NCBI GenBank assembly: GCA_002438685.1
Contig: DJQG01000096.1
Coordinates: forward strand, 1-5,475
Length of the DNA stretch: 5,475 bases
From: Ruminococcaceae bacterium UBA6392
Lineage (GTDB): Bacteria > Bacillota > Clostridia > Oscillospirales > Acutalibacteraceae
Direction: 5' to 3'
The notes beneath the pieces were generated by a model. The model was not told the origin of the DNA. It ran no database searches and worked only from the letters and a program-made list of their open reading frames with translations. This document shows positions 1 through 5,475 of this stretch, in pieces (within the stretch, counting starts at the first letter, position 1; each line of letters starts with the position of its first letter). The translations under genes were made by a program, and so were the position numbers.

Positions 1-96
1 ACGCTCTATTTTATTATTCTTTTCGCGATCCCCCCGGCTGAGCTGATACTTCATATTATCCTGCTCGCCCTGCGCTCGAAAAAGGTCGAAAAATAA
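1..96 (+). CDS. C-terminal end of a membrane protein (5' truncated by window edge)
   Basis: Frame 1 is open from the first base and ends in TAA at 94-96, giving 31 visible residues. The first 25 or so are almost entirely hydrophobic (runs such as LYFIILFAI and LILHIILLAL, separated by PPAE), and the tail is basic (RSKKVEK). This looks like one or two short C-terminal membrane segments with a positively charged cytoplasmic end. The other plus-strand frames meet stops within about 15 codons. A strong intrinsic terminator begins about 25 bases after the stop, as expected at the end of a real gene. The family cannot be identified from this tail. It is separated from the downstream operon by terminators and a new promoter, so a shared function is not implied. 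Confidence 0.6.
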   Translation, partial: TLYFIILFAIPPAELILHIILLALRSKKVEK

Positions 97-121
97 ACAG
101 AATATAACATCGTATTTTCAG

Positions 122-149
122 GCTGTTCCGCTTCGGGACAGCTTTTTTT
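122..149 (+). terminator. Rho-independent terminator of the upstream gene
   Basis: Bases 122-130 (GCTGTTCCG) pair with 134-142 (CGGGACAGC) to give a 9-bp stem with one G-U pair and a CTT loop. Seven Ts follow at 143-149. It lies 25 bases after the TAA of the upstream membrane-protein fragment and should insulate the following operon from read-through. Confidence 0.9.
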
Positions 150-150
150 G

Positions 151-199
151 ATGCCCAAAAGCCTTGATATATAAGCGTTTTCGGGCTTTTGCATTTTTT
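151..199 (+). terminator. Second, weaker terminator-like hairpin
   Basis: AAAAGCC (157-163) is complementary to GGCTTTT (184-190). Flanking ATGC (151-154) can pair with GCAT (191-194) across a small CC bulge, and the T-run at 194-199 follows. The loop is about 20 bases, so the structure is weaker than the hairpin just upstream. It may act as a back-up terminator, or it may only be an inverted repeat. Confidence 0.45.
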
Positions 200-230
200 G
201 GCATTTATCTGAGCTTTATAAATGCAATAC

Positions 231-260
231 AAATTTAACTTTCTTTAACCAAATTTAACC
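231..260 (+). promoter_or_regulatory. Three TTTAAC direct repeats at 10-base spacing, probable regulator site
   Basis: TTTAAC occurs at 234-239, 244-249 and 254-259, an exact 10-base period, so all copies face one side of the helix. The outer two are part of the longer repeat AAATTTAAC. The array ends 11 bases before the -35 element at 271. Tandem hexamers at about one helical turn just upstream of a promoter are typical of OmpR/PhoB-family response-regulator sites; the Bacillus PhoP box is built from TTAACA-like hexamers with about 11-base periodicity. The regulator here is unknown and the assignment is inference. Confidence 0.5.
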
Positions 261-270
261 GCGCCTTATA

Positions 271-297
271 TTGACTTTGTTTATGCACTGTTATAAA
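271..297 (+). promoter_or_regulatory. Probable sigma-A-type promoter of the three-gene operon
   Basis: TTGACT at 271-276 matches the -35 consensus in five of six positions. TATAAA at 292-297 is a good -10, preceded by TG at 289-290, forming an extended -10 (TGnTATAAA). The spacer is 15 bases, shorter than the optimal 17, which is compatible with an extended -10 or with activator dependence. Transcription would start near 304, giving a leader of roughly 80 bases before the ligase start. Confidence 0.6.
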
Positions 298-328
298 TTA
301 AATTCATCTCGGCTTATACCCTTTTGTA

Positions 329-346
329 GCGGAAAATATATTCCGC
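329..346 (+). repeat. Leader inverted repeat, possible operator or 5' stem-loop
   Basis: GCGGAA (329-334) and TTCCGC (341-346) are perfect inverted copies around AATATA. They lie in the predicted 5' untranslated region, 40 bases before the preferred ligase start and 16 before the alternative ATG at 363. There is no T-run after it, so it is not a terminator. It could be a small operator or an RNA stem affecting translation. Confidence 0.4.
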
Positions 347-377
347 GCGGGGCGGAGCCAAAATGACGGAACATCAC

Positions 378-382
378 GGAGG
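378..382 (+). promoter_or_regulatory. Ribosome binding site deciding the ligase start
   Basis: GGAGG lies four bases before the ATG at 387. A competing GGAG (354-357) lies five bases before an in-frame ATG at 363. The longer Shine-Dalgarno match, and a protein that would begin MEKKN rather than with a low-complexity His/Gly leader, favour 387. The short spacing leaves 363 possible. Confidence 0.55.
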
Positions 383-386
383 AAAA

Positions 387-1937
387 ATGGAAAAGAAAAA
401 TGCAACGCCGAGCGTCAGACAGCTGTTATGTGCTTCGGCGGAGAAGTACGGAGAAGAGATATTCATAAAATTCATGCGAAACGGCGCGGTCGAAGAGCGC
501 AGCTATGTCCGTGTCAAAACGGACAGCGAAGCGGTCTGCCGCTGGATCAGAAGCATATCGAAAGAGGGTATGCATGTCGCAGTTGTCAGCAAGACGAACT
601 ACGAGTACATAACCTGCATCACCGGAATACTCATGAGCGGCAGCGTCGTTGTACCGTTTGCGCCCGATATATCCGCAAAAGAGGCGTCGGAGCTTTTCGA
701 CCGCGCGGATATCGACATGGTGCTCTATGACAGCACGTTTTCCGAGAATGTCGGCGAGGTCATGGCGAACTGCCCGAAGATAAAGCACGCAGTCGACCTC
801 TCGGACGAGAACTTTTTCGCCGATATCTATGAAAAATATTCGGCGGCGAGCGAATATGCGCCCCTCTCCGACTACGAAGTCGATCCCGACAAGTGCGCGG
901 TCATAATCTTCACCTCCGGCACGACCGGAGTCAAAAAAGGCGTTATGCTCTCAACCAACGCCCTCGTCGGCAACATCATGTACAAAGAATATATTAATAT
1001 TTTCAGCGAGCGGACATCGACCCTCTCGGTGCTCCCGATGTACCATATCTACTGTTTCTCGGGCGACTATCTGAAAAACCTGTGCGACGGCGTTCAGGTC
1101 TGCCTCAACGGCAATCTCAGCGATATCGTCCAGAATCTTCAGCGCTTTGAGCCCAACGCCATGCGCGTCGTTCCGATGATAGCTCAGCATCTGCTCCAGC
1201 GCATAAAGATAACCGCGGCGAAAAATCCGGATATCACTCCCGCCGAGGCGGCAAAAATCGTGCTCGGCAAGAACCTCAATTGGATAGTTTCGGGCGGCGC
1301 ATATCTCGATCCGCTGCTCGTCGAGGAATATGACAAGCTCGGCATAATGCTCCGTCAGGGCTATGGCATGACCGAGGTCGGCTGCCGCATTTCTGTACCC
1401 GACAGAGGCGTTTCAACCGAGTCCGTCGGCAGAGTTATAAATATCTGCGATGTCCGAACTGAAAACGGCGAGATTCAGATAAAGACCCCGACGATCATGC
1501 TCGGCTATTATAAAATGCCCGAGGAGACGGCGCAGATGTTCACAGAGGACGGCTGGTTCAAGACGGGCGACATCGGCTATGTCACCGAGGACAGGCAGCT
1601 GTTTATCACAGGCAGAGTCAAGAATCTGATAATCCTCTCGAGCGGCGAAAATGTCTCGCCCGAGGCGATAGAGAAGAAGTTTAAAAAATTGAATATAGTT
1701 GACGAGGTCGTGGTTTACGGCGAAAACGACCGTATCGTCGCCGAGATATATCCCGATTTCGAGCACGCGAAGCAGGAGGGAATAGAGGATATTCCCGCCG
1801 AGATAGAGCGCCGCATGGATGAGATAAATGCGGGCGCAAAGACCTCGCATTTTGTCTCGGAGCTGAGATTTCGCGACGAGCCCTTTGAAAAAACCTCAAG
1901 CGGCAAAATAAAGAGAAAAGAAACCGTTGTGGGCTGA
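387..1937 (+). CDS. ANL-superfamily acid:AMP ligase (acyl-CoA/acyl-ACP synthetase-like)
   Basis: This 516-residue adenylate-forming enzyme should activate a carboxylic acid with ATP to an acyl-adenylate and transfer it to a phosphopantetheine thiol, either CoA or the carrier protein of the same operon. All core motifs are present: the phosphate loop TSGTTGVKKG (176-185), the PMYH segment with His220, GGAYLDP before YGMTE (326-330), the ribose-binding TGD (393-395), the hinge GRVKN with Arg410 followed by SSGEN, and the C-terminal SSGKIKRKE with the catalytic lysine Lys507. Length and motif style fit stand-alone acyl-CoA synthetases and acyl-ACP ligases rather than amino-acid adenylation domains, but substrate cannot be read by eye. 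It is the first gene of the operon; its stop overlaps the next ribosome binding site by one base. The alternative ATG at 363 would add eight residues (MTEHHGGK). Family is confident; the acceptor (ACP rather than CoA) is inferred from context. Confidence 0.92.
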   Translation: MEKKNATPSVRQLLCASAEKYGEEIFIKFMRNGAVEERSYVRVKTDSEAVCRWIRSISKEGMHVAVVSKTNYEYITCITGILMSGSVVVPFAPDISAKEASELFDRADIDMVLYDSTFSENVGEVMANCPKIKHAVDLSDENFFADIYEKYSAASEYAPLSDYEVDPDKCAVIIFTSGTTGVKKGVMLSTNALVGNIMYKEYINIFSERTSTLSVLPMYHIYCFSGDYLKNLCDGVQVCLNGNLSDIVQNLQRFEPNAMRVVPMIAQHLLQRIKITAAKNPDITPAEAAKIVLGKNLNWIVSGGAYLDPLLVEEYDKLGIMLRQGYGMTEVGCRISVPDRGVSTESVGRVINICDVRTENGEIQIKTPTIMLGYYKMPEETAQMFTEDGWFKTGDIGYVTEDRQLFITGRVKNLIILSSGENVSPEAIEKKFKKLNIVDEVVVYGENDRIVAEIYPDFEHAKQEGIEDIPAEIERRMDEINAGAKTSHFVSELRFRDEPFEKTSSGKIKRKETVVG

Positions 1938-1942
1938 GGAGG
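1937..1942 (+). promoter_or_regulatory. Ribosome binding site of the condensation-like gene, overlapping the ligase stop
   Basis: AGGAGG starts on the last base of the ligase TGA (1935-1937) and lies eight bases before the ATG at 1951. It decides this start over the in-frame TTG at 1927, which lies inside the ligase gene and has no comparable site. The overlap suggests translational coupling of the two proteins. Confidence 0.85.
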
Positions 1943-1950
1943 AGAGAAAA

Positions 1951-3339
1951 ATGAAACCGAAGGCGGGAACAGAGGTATTTGAGCTCATCCCCTCGCAGAA
2001 GATGATAAACTTCATGCTCAAATACAGCTTCTTTCATAAGCAGGTCATTCAGATACCCATGTCGATAGTCACGCACACGCCGATAGACTTCAATGTGCTC
2101 AAAAAAGCGCTGAATATAGAGATAGAGCGCAACGACTGCATGAGACTGCGCTTTTATAAAGAACACGGGGAGTTCTATCAGTATTTCCTCGACAAATATG
2201 TTGTTGACGATGTGCCGGTCGTGACATTTTCGACCGAGGAGGAACAGCAGGCTTATCTCACCGCTGATGCGCGCCGACCCATACGCCATTTGAAGGGCGA
2301 GGATTTTCGCATCATATTCTTCCATTCGTTCGACGGCGGCTACGGAATATATATCAACATCACCCATCTGTGCATGGATGCCGCGGCGGTCTTTGTGTTC
2401 TTCTCCGATCTGCTCGGGGTCTATGACCACCTGAAAAACGGTAAGCCCATGCCGCGTCCGCTCGGCGAATATAAAAAGACGATAAGAAAAGAGCTCGCAA
2501 TAGTCGCGGACGAAAAGAAGATGAAGGAGGAAGAGGAGTTCTATACTCAGTTTTTCCTCAAGGACGGCGATCCGCTCTATGCCGGAGTTCACGGTCCCGA
2601 GCTGCTCGAAAAAGAGCGCAAGAGAAAGCACGACCCGTCTCTCAGAGCACCGTCCTGCTTCGACCCGATACACGACAAGGCGGAGCTTGCAAGATACGAT
2701 GTCTCGAAAGAGGACAGTGACAAGATACTCGCGTTCATTCAGTCGAGCGGCGTCAGCCCAGAGTGCCTTGTCCAGCTGGCAATGCGCCTGCATATCTCGA
2801 AGATAAACTACAGAACGAACGACTCTTATTTTGTCACCCTCTGCACCCGCCGCAGAACCCTCAGCGAGAAACGCTCGGGCGGCACGCTTGCCGAGCCCCT
2901 CCCGTGGAGAATAGTCCTGCCCGAGACCTTGACCTTCAGCGAGGCTCTCGACAAGATGGCGGAGCTTCAGATGACCCTGTTCAGGCATATGGACTACCCC
3001 TATCTCGAGTGCCGCGAGCTTGTAAGAAAGCTGTTTGATTACAGCCCGATAGCCGCGTCGTCCTCAATGATGTTCTCGTGGTTCCCGCTCAGCAAAGACA
3101 CGATGAACGGCTGGGACTATGAGTTCACGGGCTACAGCCTCGGCAGATACATCATGCCGCTCTACAGCTTCGCAATGTACGACGCGCACAGCGGCTGCTT
3201 CAAATTTTCGTATATGCACCGCACGAATATGATAACGTCGGAGCATATAAAAGCCCTGCATGAAAAGACCGTTCGAGCCCTGCTTCTCGGCGCGGAGAAC
3301 CCTGACAGGACGCTCGGCGAGATACTCGATATACTTTAA
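1951..3339 (+). CDS. Free-standing NRPS-type condensation-domain acyltransferase
   Basis: This 462-residue protein has the length and layout of a single condensation (C) domain of the CAT-like acyltransferase superfamily. Visible hallmarks are RNDCMRLRF near residue 60, matching the RHxxLRTxF motif; the active-site segment THLCMDA at 138-144 with His139 and Asp143; an ND...R region near residue 285; and a LAEPLPWRIVLPETLTF...HMDYPY stretch matching the usual iGxFxNxLPxRv...hqdvPf block. The catalytic motif is HHxxxDG in most C domains; here the first His is Thr and the Gly is Ala, while the catalytic His and structural Asp remain. Expected role: take the acyl group from the carrier protein encoded next door and transfer it to an amine or hydroxyl acceptor. 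There is no attached adenylation, carrier or thioesterase domain. PapA-like or alcohol-acyltransferase activity is an alternative within the same superfamily. It lies 13 bases after the ligase and 21 before the carrier gene. Confidence 0.85.
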   Translation: MKPKAGTEVFELIPSQKMINFMLKYSFFHKQVIQIPMSIVTHTPIDFNVLKKALNIEIERNDCMRLRFYKEHGEFYQYFLDKYVVDDVPVVTFSTEEEQQAYLTADARRPIRHLKGEDFRIIFFHSFDGGYGIYINITHLCMDAAAVFVFFSDLLGVYDHLKNGKPMPRPLGEYKKTIRKELAIVADEKKMKEEEEFYTQFFLKDGDPLYAGVHGPELLEKERKRKHDPSLRAPSCFDPIHDKAELARYDVSKEDSDKILAFIQSSGVSPECLVQLAMRLHISKINYRTNDSYFVTLCTRRRTLSEKRSGGTLAEPLPWRIVLPETLTFSEALDKMAELQMTLFRHMDYPYLECRELVRKLFDYSPIAASSSMMFSWFPLSKDTMNGWDYEFTGYSLGRYIMPLYSFAMYDAHSGCFKFSYMHRTNMITSEHIKALHEKTVRALLLGAENPDRTLGEILDIL

Positions 3340-3360
3340 TCTTAAAAAGGAGAGACAGTT

Positions 3361-3576
3361 ATGCTTGAAAAGATTGCCGAAATAATCTGCGAATATGTCT
3401 ATATCGACCCTGCCGAAATTACCGAGCAGGCGAACCTCAGAACCGATATCGGTCTGAGTTCGCTCGACCTTATGAGCGTCGCGTCGGATATGGAAAACAC
3501 TTTCGGGGTGAAGATTCCCGAGAGAGCGATACTCACCGCCAAGACAGTCAAGGATCTTATCGCCTGCGTTGGCTGA
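3361..3576 (+). CDS. Stand-alone acyl/peptidyl carrier protein
   Basis: This 71-residue acidic protein has the four-helix carrier-protein pattern: a first helix (LEKIAEIICEYV), the loop DPAEIT, the phosphopantetheine site in DIGLSSLDLMSV, and the recognition helix leading to FGVKIPE and KTVKDLI. Ser34 (codon 3460-3462) is the predicted attachment serine, followed by Leu-Asp as usual. The Asp that normally precedes it (DSL) is Ser33 here. Length is slightly below the usual 75-80 residues for fatty-acid ACP. AAGGAG (3347-3352) lies eight bases before the ATG. As last gene of the operon with a ligase and a condensation-like enzyme, it is most likely a dedicated carrier holding the activated acyl group, not the housekeeping AcpP. 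A phosphopantetheinyl transferase must be supplied from elsewhere. Confidence 0.93.
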   Translation: MLEKIAEIICEYVYIDPAEITEQANLRTDIGLSSLDLMSVASDMENTFGVKIPERAILTAKTVKDLIACVG

Positions 3577-3600
3577 TAAACAATGCGAATATAAAAAGAG

Positions 3601-3652
3601 AGCTGCAATCCATGGATAAAACCGTGAATTGCAGCTTTGCTGTTTGTTGTTT
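3601..3652. terminator. Bidirectional intrinsic terminator between convergent units
   Basis: AGCTGCAAT (3601-3609) pairs with ATTGCAGCT (3628-3636). After one C-A mismatch, CATGG (3611-3615) pairs with CCGTG (3622-3626) around an ATAAAA loop, so the stem has 14 pairs including one G-U. On the plus strand a T-rich tail follows (3636-3652). Read on the minus strand the same stem is followed by CTCTTTTTAT (complement of 3591-3600). It lies 24 bases after the carrier-protein stop and 19 bases from the oxidoreductase stop, so it can serve both. Confidence 0.85.
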
Positions 3653-3655
3653 AAC

Positions 3656-5475
3656 TCAGATCTTCATCGCAACATCATATGCGCGCCACACGACGGAGCG
3701 GAGGTTGCCTATTGCAAGGCAGTCGCCGACGAGGTGGACGTTGCCGGACTTCTCGGCAAGCGGAGCGGGGATATAGCCCGCGCAGCTGATGACGGAGTCA
3801 CAGTCGATGTTGATGTCCTTGCCGTCCTTGCCGGTGCAGACGATGGAGCCGTCCTTGACTTCCTTGAGAGTCGTCTCAAGATAGACGGGAGTCTTGTGCA
3901 GGGCGAACCACTCTCTGAGATAAGAAGAGTTTGCAAGGCAGACGCCGGTCTGGCTGATAAGGTCGTCCTTCATCTCGACGATGATCGGATTCTTGCCCTG
4001 GAGAGCGAGCTCATAGGCGATTTCGCATCCGGTCAGTCCGCCGCCGATGACAGCGACGGTGTTGCCGACTTCTGCGCCGTTGAGGTAGTCGCAGCCCTCG
4101 ATCATCTTCTCGTAGCCGGGAACTCTTCTGAGGAGTCTCGGGGTCGAGCCGGTCGCGATGATAACGGGATCGCTGCCGAACGCCGCGATGTCCTTTATCT
4201 CGTCGTTGAGTCTGACTTCGATGCCGAGCTTTTTCATCTGGCGTCTGTACCAGTCAAGCAGGTCGCGGAGCTTGCCCTTGTAGGACTCTGCGCTCGCGGG
4301 GATGAATGTTCCGCCGAGCACGTCGCTCTTCTCGTGAATTATCGGATTGTGTCCGCGGAGCTTGAGCACGCGGGCAGCCTCCATGCCGCCGATACCGCCG
4401 CCGACGATGTGGACGGTCTTGGGCGAGTTGGTCTTCTTTATGTAGTGCTTGTTCCACTGCATCGTCTCGGCGTTGATAGCGCAGCGGGAAAGGTGCAGGC
4501 TGTCGGAAAGTTCCTGGTCGTTGGGCACGCCCTTGTAGTGGCACATGTTGAAGCAGCCGTTGTGGCAGAGAATGCAGGGACGGATGTCATCCTCCTCGTC
4601 ATTCATCATCTTTGTGACCCACTCCTGGTCGGCGAGGAACTGACGCGCGAATCCTGCGCCGTCAAGCTTGCCTTCCTTTATCGCGTCCGCGGCAACTCTC
4701 GGATCGAGGCGTCCGGCGCAGATAACGGGAATGTCGCAGAACTGCTTGATGTATTCAACATCCTCGAGGTTGCAGTTCTCGGGCATGTAGATGGGCGGGT
4801 GAGCCCAGTACCATGCGTCGTATGTGCCGTTGTCGCAGTTGAGGCAGTCATAACCGGCATCCTGAAGATACTTGACAGCCTTCTCGGACTCTGCCATGTC
4901 GCGTCCGACCTCGGTATAAGCCTCGCCCGGGAGAGCGCCCTGGCGGAAGCCCTTGGTCTTGGAAACTATGCTGTAGCGCAGGGAGACCGGGAAGTCGTCG
5001 CCGCAGGCTTTCTTGATAGCCTGAACTATCTCGACTGCGAAACGATAGCGGTTCTCAAACGAGCCGCCGTATTCGTCGGTGCGCTTGTTGACATATTTAA
5101 GGGTGAACTGGTCGAGCAGATAGCCCTCATGGACTGCGTGAACCTCGATGCCGTCAACGCCCGCGTCCTTGAGCATCTTTGCGCTCTCTGCGAACGCATT
5201 GACAAACTCTTTGATCTCAGCCTTGGTCATCTCTCTCGAGGGAACTTTGTCGGACCAGCGGTTGGGCGAGGGGCTCGCGGAAGCCGTGATCTTGTCGAGA
5301 TCCATGAAGGGCTTGCTGAGAACTCTCAGCGCGGGGTTGGTGTAGAGTTTTTCCATCATCTCACTGATGGTGAAGGAGCGACCAAAGCCTGCGGTCAGCT
5401 GAACGAAGAGCTTTGCGCCCGTCTTGTGGAACTCGGGCATCCACTTCTTAAGGTCGTCGTACATTTTCTTGTTCT
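3656..5475 (-). CDS. FadH/BaiCD-type FMN, Fe-S and FAD-containing NAD(P)H oxidoreductase (N-terminus outside window)
   Basis: An Old Yellow Enzyme-type TIM barrel is fused to an FAD/NAD(P)-binding half, as in 2,4-dienoyl-CoA reductase (FadH), enoate reductases and bile-acid enzymes BaiCD/BaiH; such enzymes reduce or form C=C bonds conjugated to a carbonyl. Counting from the Met codon at 5462-5464: EVHAVHEGYLLDQF (107-120), where Tyr115 aligns by eye with the FadH catalytic tyrosine; NKRTDEYGGSFENR (126-139); a cysteine cluster C297, C300, C304 and C328 for a 4Fe-4S centre; dinucleotide folds at GGGIGG (355-360) and GGGLTG (474-479); and a C-terminal VGD flavin motif. The frame stays open upstream of that Met (codons for Asn, Lys, Lys), so the Met is internal. 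About 50 N-terminal residues are missing by comparison with FadH. Substrate is not determinable. It is convergent to the operon and separately transcribed. Confidence 0.93.
   Translation of the reverse strand, partial: NKKMYDDLKKWMPEFHKTGAKLFVQLTAGFGRSFTISEMMEKLYTNPALRVLSKPFMDLDKITASASPSPNRWSDKVPSREMTKAEIKEFVNAFAESAKMLKDAGVDGIEVHAVHEGYLLDQFTLKYVNKRTDEYGGSFENRYRFAVEIVQAIKKACGDDFPVSLRYSIVSKTKGFRQGALPGEAYTEVGRDMAESEKAVKYLQDAGYDCLNCDNGTYDAWYWAHPPIYMPENCNLEDVEYIKQFCDIPVICAGRLDPRVAADAIKEGKLDGAGFARQFLADQEWVTKMMNDEEDDIRPCILCHNGCFNMCHYKGVPNDQELSDSLHLSRCAINAETMQWNKHYIKKTNSPKTVHIVGGGIGGMEAARVLKLRGHNPIIHEKSDVLGGTFIPASAESYKGKLRDLLDWYRRQMKKLGIEVRLNDEIKDIAAFGSDPVIIATGSTPRLLRRVPGYEKMIEGCDYLNGAEVGNTVAVIGGGLTGCEIAYELALQGKNPIIVEMKDDLISQTGVCLANSSYLREWFALHKTPVYLETTLKEVKDGSIVCTGKDGKDINIDCDSVISCAGYIPAPLAEKSGNVHLVGDCLAIGNLRSVVWRAYDVAMKI

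Noticed and set aside
200..362. Riboswitch or small RNA in the operon leader
   Set aside because: The predicted leader is only about 80 bases with one 6-bp stem and matches no riboswitch class I know.
951..1850. Minus-strand open frames of 79 and 145 codons inside the ligase
   Set aside because: They are antisense to conserved ligase motifs, have no convincing ribosome binding site context, and resemble no protein family I recognise.
1681..2988. A 435-codon open frame on the minus strand across the end of the ligase and most of the condensation gene
   Set aside because: It lies opposite two genes with clear family motifs, has no recognisable domain, and reads as Arg/Leu-rich shadow sequence caused by the codon bias of the plus-strand genes.
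387..3576. Reading the operon as dlt (D-alanylation of teichoic acid)
   Set aside because: A ligase and carrier are shared with dlt, but there is no DltB-type membrane acyltransferase or DltD in the unit, and the middle gene is a soluble condensation-domain protein.
3709..4860. Open frames in the other minus-strand frames of the oxidoreductase
   Set aside because: Low-complexity Ser/Arg/Pro/Thr-rich translations, embedded in the conserved flavoenzyme; typical out-of-frame shadows.
3656..5475. Naming the oxidoreductase baiCD or fadH
   Set aside because: Only superfamily motifs are visible; the iron-sulfur loop spacing differs and no other bai or beta-oxidation gene is in the window, so a specific symbol is not supported.
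387..5475. Possible horizontal transfer of the operon, because ATA isoleucine codons seem commoner in the ligase than in the oxidoreductase
   Set aside because: A partial count by eye shows both genes use ATA; the difference could reflect expression level, and there are no mobile-element genes, tRNAs or attachment repeats nearby.
1..5475. CRISPR arrays, tRNA or rRNA genes, insertion sequences
   Set aside because: No regularly spaced repeat arrays, tRNA-like cloverleaf, rRNA segments, terminal inverted repeats or transposase motifs were seen on either strand.

Overview
The window looks like part of a chromosome of a gut-type Clostridia (Bacillota). This rests on purine-rich AGGAGG-type ribosome binding sites with 8-base spacing, AT-rich intergenic DNA next to moderately GC-rich genes, frequent ATA and AGA codons, and a FadH/BaiCD-type flavoenzyme of the kind common in anaerobic clostridia. 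The taxonomic call is an inference; there is no marker gene.

Layout: (1) Bases 1-96 hold the C-terminal end of a plus-strand membrane protein, followed by a strong intrinsic terminator (122-149) and a second, weaker terminator-like hairpin (151-199). (2) Bases 200-386 form an AT-rich regulatory region. It has three TTTAAC hexamers at exact 10-base intervals (234-259), a TTGACT / extended -10 promoter (271-297) and a small inverted repeat in the leader (329-346). (3) Bases 387-3576 form a tight three-gene plus-strand operon: an ANL-family acid:AMP ligase, a free-standing NRPS-type condensation-domain protein, and a 71-residue acyl/peptidyl carrier protein. Gaps are 13 and 21 bases. (4) A long hairpin with T-runs on both sides (3601-3652) ends this operon and also serves the convergent gene. 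(5) Bases 3656-5475 carry, on the minus strand, most of a large flavin/Fe-S oxidoreductase related to 2,4-dienoyl-CoA reductase and BaiCD. Its N-terminus, about 50 residues, lies beyond the window edge.

The operon is the interesting part. It has the three activities of one NRPS module (activation, carrier, condensation) as separate proteins, enclosed between a promoter and terminators, with no thioesterase, phosphopantetheinyl transferase or further module. The simplest model is that the ligase adenylates a carboxylic acid, the acid is loaded on Ser34 of the carrier, and the condensation-like enzyme passes the acyl group to a small amine or alcohol acceptor, releasing an N- or O-acylated product. 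Neither the acid nor the acceptor can be read from the sequence. The oxidoreductase is a separate convergent transcription unit and need not be functionally linked.
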